From MRBY01 sp943371005 (GTDB lineage Bacteria; Cyanobacteriota; Cyanobacteriia; Cyanobacteriales; MRBY01), in assembly GCA_943371005.1 (NCBI GenBank), contig CALRTB020000004.1, positions 1-64,000 of the forward strand: a DNA stretch of 64,000 nucleotides, in the 5' to 3' direction. This document shows, in pieces, positions 53,767-62,663 of the stretch; positions within the stretch are counted from its first letter, which is position 1, and each line of letters opens with the position of its first letter. The notes below the pieces were generated by a model. It ran no database searches. It worked only from the letters and a program-made list of their open reading frames with translations, and was not told the DNA's origin. Both the position numbers and the translations under genes were made by a program.

Positions 53767-56700
53767 ATGTTTTCTAAGCTCTTCATCAAGAAGCCCATCT
53801 TTGCCCTGGTCTGTGGGGTCATTATTTTACTGGTCGGTCTGATTACGATTCCCAGTCTCCCGGTCGCCCAGTTTCCCCAAATTAGTCCCACCCAAATCAG
53901 CATCACGGCCAGCTACACCGGGGCTAGTGCTGAAGTAGTCGAACAAACCGTTACCAATATTCTCGAAGCAGAACTCAACGGTATCGAAGGTCTCAGATAT
54001 CTTTCCTCCACCAGCAGTAACGACGGCCTCAGTACCATTGTGGCCACCTTTGACGCCAGTCGTAATGAAGATCTCGCCGCCGTTGATATCCAAAACCGAC
54101 TCGCCGCTGTCACCTCACAACTGCCAGCAGAAGTCCAGCGGAACGGGGTTAGGGTCGCGAAAAGCAGCAATAACATTGTCCTTGGGGTCGGTTTGTACTC
54201 CGAGGCGGGCGAATATGACGATGTTTTTCTGAGTAATTATGCTGATAATTACCTGCTCGATGCCCTCCGCAAACTAGAGGGGGTCGGTAATGTCCAAATT
54301 TTTGGGGAACGTCGCTATGCGATGCGGGTCTGGCTCGATCCCAATCGTCTGGCGGCCCGTCGCCTCATTCCCCAGGACGTAGTTGCAGCAATCCAAGAAC
54401 AAAATCGCCTAGTGGGAGCTGGACAGTTGGGCCAATCCCCCTCTCCAGCGGGACAACAGTATCAGTTTGACCTAGAAATTCAAGGGGGACGCCTGGGGAC
54501 AGTGCCAGAGTTTGAAGAGCTGGTCCTCAAGGTTGATGAGCAGGGTCAGATCATTAAACTGCGGGATGTGGGCCGCGTTGAACTAGGGGCCGAGAGCTAC
54601 AACACCACCGTCCGTTACCGGGGCAACCAGGCCGTCGGGATTGGGATCTTCCAGCGACCGGGGAGTAATGCCCTGGATGTGGCGAATCGAGTGATTGCAG
54701 AAATGGAAGTCCTCTCGGAGCAGTTTCCGCCTGGGCTAGACTATCGCATTGCGTTTAATACGACTGATTATGTGGCGGCATCGATGCGAGAAGTGGTGAT
54801 CACCTTATTGACGGCGATCGCCTTAGTGATTTTTGTGATTTTCCTCTTCCTTCAAGATTGGCGCACCACCCTAGTGCCAACCATTACGATCCCCATTGCG
54901 TTGATTGGGACGTTTATTTTCATCAAGCTTTTCAATTTTTCGATTAACAGCCTGACCCTCTTTGGTCTCACCCTCGCGACGGGCTTGGTGGTCGATGATG
55001 CGATTGTGGTCGTCGAGGATATTGCCCGGCTCATCCATGAGAAAGGCATGGCCCCAAAACAGGCGGCGATCGCCGCGATGCAAGAGTTGACCGGGGCGGT
55101 CATTGCCACCTCCCTCGTCCTGATGGCTGTGTTTATTCCGGTGGCTTTTTTCCCAGGTACGACAGGGGCTTTATACAAGCAATTTGCCCTTACCATTGCG
55201 TTTTCCATTGCCATTTCAACGTTTATCGCCCTCAGCCTAACCCCTTCCCTCGCTGGGGTTTTGTTGCGCGATCGCCCCGAACCCACCAGTGCCCTAGGCA
55301 AAGTCTTTAACCAATTCAATCGGTTTCAAAACTGGCTCCGTCGTCGTTACCAAAAAATTCTTTTTCAACTGACCCGCATGAAATATGTCGTGGTGGGTCT
55401 TTTTACCGTCTTGCTGGTGGTGACGGCTTGGCTTTATCAAATTGTCCCCGGTGCCTTTGTGCCCGAAGAAGACCAGGGTTACATCATCACCCTTGTCCAA
55501 GCTCCCCAGGGGGTTTCCCTGCAGTTCACCGATGCTGTGATGGCCCAGGTCGAAGCAGAACTCCTCAAAATCCCCGAAATTGACGGCACTTTTGCCATTA
55601 GTGGCTTTAGTTTTGGGGGCGGGAGTCAAGCCAATTCTGGGGTCATTTTTTGTCCCCTAAAGCCCTGGTCAGAGCGGACTCGACCTGAACAAACAGCCCA
55701 AGGGATTATTGGTCGCCTATTTCCAACCTTTGCCCAAATTACTGAAGCCCGCGTCTTTCCTGTAAATCCACCACCGATCCAAGGTCTCAGTAACTTTGGT
55801 GGTTTCCAGTTCCAACTCCAAGACCGTAGTGGACGCGCTGCCATTCAGGATTTGGTGGGGGCCATGGGGCAACTGCTGGGGGCTGCAAACCAAGACCCAG
55901 CTCTCCAAGGCGTGTTTAGTACCTATGCCGCCAATAATCCCAAATATGACCTGGAAATTAAACGGGATTTTGCGAAGGCGAAAAATATTAATATTGCCCA
56001 GGTCTATGGCACATTACAAACGGCCTTTGGGTCTACCTATGTCAACGACTTTGATTTGGGTCAGGACAATTACCGGGTTTATGTGCAGATGGATGGCCTA
56101 TTTCGAGATAATCCAGCGGATATTGGTCAGGTTTATACCCGCTCCGATACAGGTGAAATGGTTTCCCTGGGGCAGTTATTCACTGTCACACCTGGATCTG
56201 GCGCCCAAACAATTAACCACTACAATCTATTGCGTTCCATTGAAATCAATGGTTCTGCGGCTCCGGGGGTTAGTTCTGGGGAAGCGTTGCAAGCAATGGA
56301 GCGCATTGCCCAGCAAACATTACCCCGCAGTTTTGGCTATGAGTGGGCAGGCACGGCCCTAGAGGAAATTGAATCAGGGGGTCAAGCACCGATTATCTTC
56401 GGTTTGGGGCTGGTGTTTGTCTTCTTGGTTTTGGCCGCGCAGTACGAAAATTTCTTGGATCCAGCAATTATTCTGCTCTCGGTACCTTTAGCGATTTGTG
56501 GTGCTTTGATGGCATTGGTGCTCAGAGGCTTCCCCAACGATGTGTATTGCCAGGTGGGTCTGGTGATGTTGATTGGTTTGGCTAGTAAAAACGCGATCTT
56601 GATTGTGGAATTTGCGAACCATCTACGGGGCGAAGGGCTATCGATTACGAAAGCGGCCATTGAGGCATCCCGGGAACGACTCCGACCAATTTTAATGACG

Positions 56701-56907
56701 GCGATCTCGACCTTATCGGGGATCTTTCCCTTAACATTGGCAACGGGGGCCGGGGCCGCCAGTCGGCAATCTTTGGGGACTACGGTCTTTGGGGGGATGC
56801 TGGTGGCGACTTTGTTGAGTTTGTTTGTGGTGCCGATTTTGTATATTTTGGTGACTTACCTGAGTGAATCTTTATTGGGTCACCGACTGTCAAAGGATGA
56901 GGTATAG
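53767..56907 (+). CDS. RND efflux pump inner-membrane transporter (HAE1 family)
   Basis: A 1046-residue AcrB-like proton/drug antiporter with 12 helices and two large periplasmic loops. It starts MFSKLFIKKPIFALVCGV and has the proton-relay segment GLVVDDAIVVVEDI and a second-half GLASKNAILIVEFA. ATG 53767 is the normal start. No membrane-fusion or outer-membrane partner gene is adjacent, so partners must be encoded elsewhere. The GerMN lipoprotein gene starts 22 bases later. Confidence 0.92.
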   Translation: MFSKLFIKKPIFALVCGVIILLVGLITIPSLPVAQFPQISPTQISITASYTGASAEVVEQTVTNILEAELNGIEGLRYLSSTSSNDGLSTIVATFDASRNEDLAAVDIQNRLAAVTSQLPAEVQRNGVRVAKSSNNIVLGVGLYSEAGEYDDVFLSNYADNYLLDALRKLEGVGNVQIFGERRYAMRVWLDPNRLAARRLIPQDVVAAIQEQNRLVGAGQLGQSPSPAGQQYQFDLEIQGGRLGTVPEFEELVLKVDEQGQIIKLRDVGRVELGAESYNTTVRYRGNQAVGIGIFQRPGSNALDVANRVIAEMEVLSEQFPPGLDYRIAFNTTDYVAASMREVVITLLTAIALVIFVIFLFLQDWRTTLVPTITIPIALIGTFIFIKLFNFSINSLTLFGLTLATGLVVDDAIVVVEDIARLIHEKGMAPKQAAIAAMQELTGAVIATSLVLMAVFIPVAFFPGTTGALYKQFALTIAFSIAISTFIALSLTPSLAGVLLRDRPEPTSALGKVFNQFNRFQNWLRRRYQKILFQLTRMKYVVVGLFTVLLVVTAWLYQIVPGAFVPEEDQGYIITLVQAPQGVSLQFTDAVMAQVEAELLKIPEIDGTFAISGFSFGGGSQANSGVIFCPLKPWSERTRPEQTAQGIIGRLFPTFAQITEARVFPVNPPPIQGLSNFGGFQFQLQDRSGRAAIQDLVGAMGQLLGAANQDPALQGVFSTYAANNPKYDLEIKRDFAKAKNINIAQVYGTLQTAFGSTYVNDFDLGQDNYRVYVQMDGLFRDNPADIGQVYTRSDTGEMVSLGQLFTVTPGSGAQTINHYNLLRSIEINGSAAPGVSSGEALQAMERIAQQTLPRSFGYEWAGTALEEIESGGQAPIIFGLGLVFVFLVLAAQYENFLDPAIILLSVPLAICGALMALVLRGFPNDVYCQVGLVMLIGLASKNAILIVEFANHLRGEGLSITKAAIEASRERLRPILMTAISTLSGIFPLTLATGAGAASRQSLGTTVFGGMLVATLLSLFVVPILYILVTYLSESLLGHRLSKDEV

Positions 56908-56929
56908 GAGTTTGCTCTGTAAGTTTGCA

Positions 56930-57568
56930 ATGCTAAAACAAATGATCTGGACAAGACGCGTTTGGCAAGGGTTGGGGACAGTGGCTTTGGCGATCGCCTT
57001 CACGACTGCTTGTGGTGAGGTGCCTAATGGCAACAATCTGCCCCCGGTGGTAAATGAACAGCCCCCTGTGGATAACAATAATCCGCCCCCAGATGGTGAA
57101 GATCCCACTGACAATAATCCAGATTCAAATCCAGGGGAAACGACGCCTCAGCCGACGGTTTACTGGCTCAAAGACGAAGGCGATCGCCTGGCGTTAGCCC
57201 CCGTGGAAGTGACCCCCACCGCAGAAACACCCACAGGCCAACTGGAAAGCATCTTTACCCAATTACTCACAGAAACCCCAGGGGAGGGCCTCAGTAGCAC
57301 GATTCCCGCCGGTACAGAACTGTTGAGTCTGATCATCCAGGGGGATGGCATTGTGGTGAATTTATCCGAAGAGTTTCAGTTTGGCGGCGGCAGTGCCTCG
57401 ATGATTGGTCGCGTTGCCCAGGTGCTCTATACGGCCACCAGCCTTGATCCCAGTGCTGCAGTGTGGTTCCAGATCGAAGGGGAACCCCTGGAAGTACTGG
57501 GGGGTGAGGGGCTAGAGATTGCCCAGCCCATGACCCGCGACATTTTCACAACGCAATTTGATCTTTAG
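56930..57568 (+). CDS. GerMN-domain lipoprotein
   Basis: A 212-residue protein with a lipobox (AFTTAC, Cys near residue 26), an Asn/Pro-rich linker and a C-terminal GerMN domain (LESIFTQLLTET...LLSLIIQGDGIVVNLSEEF...QVLYTATSLDPSAAVWFQIEG). GerMN domains occur in spore germination and cell-wall proteins; the role in cyanobacteria is unknown. It probably shares a transcript with the RND pump. ATG 56930 is preferred over upstream starts within the pump gene. Confidence 0.78.
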   Translation: MLKQMIWTRRVWQGLGTVALAIAFTTACGEVPNGNNLPPVVNEQPPVDNNNPPPDGEDPTDNNPDSNPGETTPQPTVYWLKDEGDRLALAPVEVTPTAETPTGQLESIFTQLLTETPGEGLSSTIPAGTELLSLIIQGDGIVVNLSEEFQFGGGSASMIGRVAQVLYTATSLDPSAAVWFQIEGEPLEVLGGEGLEIAQPMTRDIFTTQFDL

Positions 57569-58864
57569 TTAGCCCATTTCAAAGATGAGACTGACCTTTT
57601 CGCCCCGGCCAAAATCGAGGCGATCGCCGTTTTGCAGCAGATGCTTTTCCTTAGGTTCCAACAAAGTGCCATTGAGGTAGGTGCCATTGGAACTCCCCAC
57701 ATCCAGGATGTAATCTTCAAAACCATTATCACTCCACAAATTCGCGTGGAGCCGGGAGACCACATCGCTATTGGGCAACGGCGATAAATCGACTTCCGGC
57801 GGATATTGGGGATTCGGCTTCCCGATGTGAACAATGGAAACTTTGGGGATCGCCAGCACCGTATCCGTTTGTACATGGCGAAATTGCGGTTGGGGTAACT
57901 GTAGAGTCGTCGCCCCGGCATCGGTGGGTGCTGGTTCTGGGGCGGCTGTCCCAGGGAGTGATCCCATCTCTGTTTGTACATCCTGATAGGCCCGTTTAAT
58001 CAGGTGGGTCGCCACCGTTTGAATGCCAGTGTGGGTAAAGTAGTTGGTGGTTTGATCCAAAAACGCGGCCACTAAATCGAGATTATCGTCGGCAAATTCA
58101 ATAAATCGTCCCAACTGACTAAATACAGCGCCACGGGACACACCGGTTTTCGCAATCCAGCTTTGCATCCAGCCCCGCACGGCCTCGAAATTTTCGCTTA
58201 AGAAACCCAGCTTAGAGGCGGTATCTTCCCCCGGTAAACTCGAACCAAGGACAGTGTAGCCAGTATTGCTTTGGACTTCAGTTTGATCCACCTGGCCGAT
58301 AATGTTGTGGACTTTGTCGAGGAAATCTGGCCCCAGGGGTAACAGGCCATCAACACAAACGAGGGTTCCCATGCGCACTAGGGCGGCACCCCGATAGTTT
58401 TCTTGGAGGGCTTGGGCGAGAACCTGGGGGTTCGCCTGGGGCAGGCCATTTAATTTGCAGTAGGCGATCGCTTCAACGGAAATTTTCAGCACGAGATCGA
58501 TGGTTTGGCTGGTGTCGGCCTTGGGGGTCAATTTACTGAGAAAGCCTAAAAGACCGATTTTTTCACCAATTTTGTCGGCGAGGGCAGCGGTACCTAGGGC
58601 TGTATCGGCTCGGTCAACGGTTTGGTACAAAAAAATCGCACTCTGGTAACCGTTTTTTGGGTCATCATAAAGGGCGATCGCCTTGTCTCGAATTCGTTGC
58701 AATACCTCTGGATTGGTCTCCTGGGTAATTTGACGGATTGCGTCGTCAAATCCCTGAAAATTTATCCATTCCCCTGGAAATAGGGTATCGAGAGCCGTCA
58801 AAACTTTTGTGGTGATGTTATTTTCCGGCAGATTATCAACAAGGGTGACAATGGATTTGGCCAT
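57569..58864 (-). CDS. FHA-domain protein
   Basis: A 431-residue protein. The first 320 residues are helical and of unknown family. The C-terminal 100 residues are an FHA domain (SIVHIGKPN...VVSRLHANLWSDNG, ILDVGSSNGTYLNGTLL, GDRLDFGRGEKV) that would bind phosphothreonine. ATG 58864 (MAKSIVTLVDN) is chosen over an upstream one. Its stop abuts that of the GerMN gene. Confidence 0.82.
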   Translation of the reverse strand: MAKSIVTLVDNLPENNITTKVLTALDTLFPGEWINFQGFDDAIRQITQETNPEVLQRIRDKAIALYDDPKNGYQSAIFLYQTVDRADTALGTAALADKIGEKIGLLGFLSKLTPKADTSQTIDLVLKISVEAIAYCKLNGLPQANPQVLAQALQENYRGAALVRMGTLVCVDGLLPLGPDFLDKVHNIIGQVDQTEVQSNTGYTVLGSSLPGEDTASKLGFLSENFEAVRGWMQSWIAKTGVSRGAVFSQLGRFIEFADDNLDLVAAFLDQTTNYFTHTGIQTVATHLIKRAYQDVQTEMGSLPGTAAPEPAPTDAGATTLQLPQPQFRHVQTDTVLAIPKVSIVHIGKPNPQYPPEVDLSPLPNSDVVSRLHANLWSDNGFEDYILDVGSSNGTYLNGTLLEPKEKHLLQNGDRLDFGRGEKVSLIFEMG

Positions 58865-59023
58865 GACGCTCAGCTTCTCCAGGATGGCAGAGGGTTTTGT
58901 TGCCCATCGTAGCACCGTATTTGGCGACGATTCACAGTCGTGACCAAAAGATTATCAAGGCGACCATTTTCCTAGCAATCTCCTAAAATTAAGTCCATAT
59001 AGCCCGTTGAGGATAAAGCGCCA

Positions 59024-59653
59024 ATGACGCTAGTTGTGGATCGACTACAATACTTACAGCAACTCCTCACACTTATTCAGACTAAAGACGCAGACCAAGA
59101 CCAACGTTTTATTGTTAATCAAGTCTCTTGGGATGATTATGCTCGTCTTTTAGAACAATATGCAGAAAATAGTCAGATTCGTTTTAGATATCTTCGGCAG
59201 CAGTTAGAAATTATGGCTCCTGGTAGTCACCATGAATTTATCAAAAAGGCTATTGGTATTTTATTAGAAGCTTATTTTTTGGAAAAAGGAATTCGCTTTT
59301 ATCCCCTAGGTTCCACTACATTTCGTTCAAATTCTCAACTTAAGGGTATTGAACCTGATCAATGTTACTGTCTTAAAACCCGCAAAATCATTCCAGATCT
59401 AGCAATTGAAGTTGTGATTACCAGTGGTGGTTTAAATGCTTTAGAGATTTATCAAAGCCTACAAATTCTAGAGGTCTGGTTTTGGAAAAATAGTAAACTG
59501 TCTCTGTATTATCTTCGTGGCGAAAAGTATCAAGAAGTTGAGCGCAGTGTTTTATTGCCAGATCTTGATATCCCACAATTCAATGAATGGATTTTGTTTG
59601 ATGAAGTTTTTGATGCAGTACAACAGTTACGACAAACTTATAAAGACAGATAA
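59024..59653 (+). CDS. Uma2-family (DUF820) putative endonuclease, second copy, AT-rich
   Basis: A 209-residue Uma2 protein: RFRYLRQQLEIMAPGSHHEFIKK, IEPDQCYCL, IPDLAIEVVITSGG and LEVWFWKNSKLSLYYL. It is clearly more AT-rich than the housekeeping genes and than the first Uma2 gene, suggesting separate acquisition. GAGGATAAAGC precedes the ATG. It begins the AT-rich island that continues past the sigma-fusion gene. A TTTACAA...TTGTAAA inverted repeat (about 59672-59692) follows the stop. Confidence 0.83.
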   Translation: MTLVVDRLQYLQQLLTLIQTKDADQDQRFIVNQVSWDDYARLLEQYAENSQIRFRYLRQQLEIMAPGSHHEFIKKAIGILLEAYFLEKGIRFYPLGSTTFRSNSQLKGIEPDQCYCLKTRKIIPDLAIEVVITSGGLNALEIYQSLQILEVWFWKNSKLSLYYLRGEKYQEVERSVLLPDLDIPQFNEWILFDEVFDAVQQLRQTYKDR

Positions 59654-59702
59654 ACCATCCAAAAAATACAACTTTACAAGACAAATTGTAAAAACAGTAA
59701 AT

Positions 59703-61901
59703 TTAATATACGTATCCTTTCAAAATACTATTGCGAATTGGATGGCGTAATTTGCGAAGAGCTTTAGCTTCGATCTGGCGAATGCGCTCCCGGGTCACGT
59801 TAAAGATTTGGCCAATTTCTTCGAGAGTTTTCATACGGCCATCATCAAGGCCATAGCGTATACGCAGCACATCACGTTCACGGGCATTGAGAGTATTGAG
59901 GACATTTTCTACATCCTCCCGCAGTAGATTCTTAGAAACGTGGTCTTCGGGGGGTTCGTCATCGGCTTCGATAAAGTCACCTAAACGAGAGTCTCCTTCT
60001 TTGCCAATTGGGGTTTCTAATGAGATTGGTAACTGGACAGATTTAGCGATGAAACGCAGTTGCTCGATCGTCACCTCCGTGCGCCCAGCAATTTCTTCCT
60101 CGGTGGGTTTGCGAGCTAACTCTTGGGAGAGAATCTTAGTATTTTTTTTGATGCGGGAAATGGTTTCGTAGACGTGAACAGGTAAACGAATGGTTCGGGA
60201 TTGATCGGCGATCACCCGCGTAATGGCCTGACGAATCCACCAAGTCGCATAGGTGGAGAACTTATAACCCTGTTCGTGGTCAAACTTTTCAGCGGCACGG
60301 ATCAGACCCAAAGAACCCTCTTGGATTAAATCTTGGAACGACAAACCACGGTTCATATACTTCTCTGCAATGGAGACCACCAGACGGAGGTTCGATTGCA
60401 CCATTTTGTCCTTTGCCTGCCGACCATGGAACAAGCGACGCTGAAAATCCTTTAGGGGCATCCCAGCGGCTTCAGCCCATTCATTATCAGTGGGAACGCG
60501 GGACTCATACTCGGTGAGTTGTTCCCGTATCCGCTCAAGTTCGAGCAAATCGGCAATTTTCCGGGCCAACTCAATTTCTTCTTCGACCGATAATGTAGGA
60601 ATTCGGTCAATTTTCTGTAAATAAGCCTGGATTGAATCTTTAGTGTAGATTTTTTTCTCGGTGGGGAGGGTAAACTCTACATAGTCGGTACTTTCTTTAA
60701 TCTGCGCTTCCGCAAGAGTACTATAATCAGTATCGCCCTCATTCCGAGTTTGATCCAGTATGGAATTCGTCGCTTGGGCTGTACTTGACTTTTTCGAATC
60801 GAGAAAAAATTTGGTTTCTTGCTCAGAAGGAACCACTAAATTCTGCGATTCAATTTGCTTTAGAGTATCAATCTGTATTTGATTTAATTTCTCTATCTCA
60901 TATTCATTTTTCTTAAGTTTATCTTTGATTTGGTGACCCGCTTCTAAGAAGATTTGAGATAATCGACGAGACTGATTTTTGTAAAAAAAGAGTTCTTTTT
61001 CGGTCTTTTTATGATCCCTAATGATTTTTGATAATTTTTCTTTCGATTCCCGTACTTCATCTACGTATTGCTCAATTATTTGATTTTTGTGATTGATCTG
61101 TCTTGTAAGTGATTCACATAGAGATTTTAATTGTCTATTCTCCGTATAAAGAGTCATCTTTTCCTGTTGTAGCCGATTATTTACTTTTTCAAGTTCTGTA
61201 AAGATTTCTTCTTTATTTTGAAAATTTTGCCCATCAGAAATATTAATTTTCAATAATTCAAGAGCTTTTTTGTGACTTTCAATGATTTGCTCTAAGTTTT
61301 CTTTTTCTGTTTTTAAAAGAGGAATTTCATTTAATAAAATACTTTTTTGCTGTTTTAGCTGTTCGACTTCCTTCCTAAGCTCAGAACGCCTATTCACAAG
61401 AAAATCAATTTCTTGCTTAAGTTGACTTATTTCTGCTTTTAGTGCTCTAACTTCTAACTCAAGTTTGTTTTTTCTTGCCTTGAAATCTACAAGATCTTGT
61501 TTCAGTTTTTCTTTTTTATCCCTAAGTATTTGCATTTCTCGATTGATGCTTTCAATTTTTCGTTGTTCTCTTTGATAATTGTCATGATAGCCATTGAAGT
61601 ATTGCTTCAAAATATTACGTTGCTCATGCCATACGAACCTCGTGGATTCATATTTGAGAGCGTAAATCACTGCATCTTTTTCACTAGCATTACGAAAATA
61701 TTCTTTTTTGACTAACTCAAGTAAAGCTTCATAATTACTTAACCCATGACGTAATTCATCACAGCTCGCTTCTAGATATAAAATTTCTCGCTGATTGTCC
61801 GTTCTTTGTATATAGAGCTCTCCATCTTTTTCATAAGGTTGTTGAATTTCTATTTGATTATTATATTTTTCAATTTTTTTTCGTAATTCTGCTCGTTTCA
61901 T
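59703..61901 (-). CDS. Coiled-coil / group-2 sigma-70 fusion protein
   Basis: One 732-codon frame. Residues 1-110 are helical with no known domain, and about 115-345 are an almost unbroken Lys/Glu/Leu coiled coil. Residues 350-420 form a linker, and 422-732 are a complete RpoD/SigA-type factor: region 1.2 (DSIQAYLQKIDRIPTLSVEE), region 2 (KMVQSNLRLVVSIAEKYMNRG; TYATWWIRQAITRVIADQ), region 3 (PTEEEIAGRTEVTIEQLRFI) and region 4 (TLEEIGQIFNVTRERIRQIE). The final 311 residues are the usual size of a whole group-2 sigma factor. No good internal start lies just before region 1.2. The coil half is AT-rich and the sigma half is not. It starts two bases after the upstream gene's stop. Confidence 0.88.
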   Translation of the reverse strand: MKRAELRKKIEKYNNQIEIQQPYEKDGELYIQRTDNQREILYLEASCDELRHGLSNYEALLELVKKEYFRNASEKDAVIYALKYESTRFVWHEQRNILKQYFNGYHDNYQREQRKIESINREMQILRDKKEKLKQDLVDFKARKNKLELEVRALKAEISQLKQEIDFLVNRRSELRKEVEQLKQQKSILLNEIPLLKTEKENLEQIIESHKKALELLKINISDGQNFQNKEEIFTELEKVNNRLQQEKMTLYTENRQLKSLCESLTRQINHKNQIIEQYVDEVRESKEKLSKIIRDHKKTEKELFFYKNQSRRLSQIFLEAGHQIKDKLKKNEYEIEKLNQIQIDTLKQIESQNLVVPSEQETKFFLDSKKSSTAQATNSILDQTRNEGDTDYSTLAEAQIKESTDYVEFTLPTEKKIYTKDSIQAYLQKIDRIPTLSVEEEIELARKIADLLELERIREQLTEYESRVPTDNEWAEAAGMPLKDFQRRLFHGRQAKDKMVQSNLRLVVSIAEKYMNRGLSFQDLIQEGSLGLIRAAEKFDHEQGYKFSTYATWWIRQAITRVIADQSRTIRLPVHVYETISRIKKNTKILSQELARKPTEEEIAGRTEVTIEQLRFIAKSVQLPISLETPIGKEGDSRLGDFIEADDEPPEDHVSKNLLREDVENVLNTLNARERDVLRIRYGLDDGRMKTLEEIGQIFNVTRERIRQIEAKALRKLRHPIRNSILKGYVY

Positions 61902-61903
61902 CT

Positions 61904-62584
61904 TTAGCTTCCCTCGCTTAAATAAAAATCTTCGGGATTTAAGTTATTTTTTTTGCACCTCTGGATCACAAAAGCTCTTTTTAAGCTTTTTGTGCTTGTT
62001 TTCTCTTTTTCCCACATCCTCCCGATTAAATGATGATCTCTGAGTAAACTCAAAAGATCTGGATCGAGTGCTTGGTGTCGAAAGGAATCATTTTGTTTTG
62101 ATTTTAGTTCAATTTCTATGGCACGCTCAACCATGACGAAAAATTGTTGTTGTTCATGGTAAGTGTTAGTGATTTCCTCAATGATTCTTAAAATTTCTAT
62201 CCAGTTTGTTTTGTACCGAAAATCAAGTTTTTCTTTCTGTGGCAGAGGGTAAAGTTTTTTGAATTCTTTGGTACTTTCAGTATGAGACAGTTGAAAAATT
62301 TTAGTTTTGATCAACCTAAGCGGATATAAATCTGGCTGCTTAATTACTCTCCAGTAAATCATATTCCTTATTTTTTCATCTTCTCGATCGCCGATCGCCT
62401 TTTCGAGTTGATCTTGGGTAAAGCCTAATTGTAGTAACCGATAATATTCAGTCTCTAAAACTATTTTGGGCGCATTCAAAGGAACAGAACTATATCCCCC
62501 CAACTTATAAGGCTTGATTTTCTGTTGTAATAATCGATAACTGGATTTCACTTTCTTCACACACCATGATGTTAGCTGTCTCAA
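61904..62584 (-). CDS. Unknown 226-residue protein coupled to the coiled-coil sigma gene
   Basis: A basic, helical, soluble protein of up to 226 residues; no family was recognised. It contains FTQDQLEKAIGDREDEKIRNM, a Tyr/Phe-rich middle and a Lys-rich end. The start is unclear: TTG 62584 gives the longest reading, with no good ribosome binding site, and in-frame GTG codons follow within 40 bases. The stop is two bases from the ATG of the sigma fusion, and GAGGGAAG at its end is the likely ribosome binding site for that gene, so the two are probably translated together. It is AT-rich. Confidence 0.65.
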   Translation of the reverse strand: MRQLTSWCVKKVKSSYRLLQQKIKPYKLGGYSSVPLNAPKIVLETEYYRLLQLGFTQDQLEKAIGDREDEKIRNMIYWRVIKQPDLYPLRLIKTKIFQLSHTESTKEFKKLYPLPQKEKLDFRYKTNWIEILRIIEEITNTYHEQQQFFVMVERAIEIELKSKQNDSFRHQALDPDLLSLLRDHHLIGRMWEKEKTSTKSLKRAFVIQRCKKNNLNPEDFYLSEGS

Positions 62585-62598
62585 TCTTAATTTAGGAC

Positions 62599-62624
62599 AA
62601 AAAAAGACGGCCCTTAGGCCGCCC
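62599..62624 (-). terminator. chlH: chlH terminator
   Basis: On the minus strand GGCGGCC and GGCCGTC form a hairpin (with one G-U pair) followed by seven T, about 40 bases after the chlH stop. It separates chlH from the sigma-fusion unit on the same strand. Confidence 0.7.
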
Positions 62625-62663
62625 TTTAGAAATCAAAGAAATATGAAATTGAAATTAACGTAG

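Noticed and set aside
59703..61901. Sigma fusion as an assembly or frame artefact
   Set aside because: The frame is open for 732 codons without a break, there is no good internal start just before sigma region 1.2, and the start is tightly coupled to the upstream gene. It is kept as a real fusion, subject to re-sequencing.
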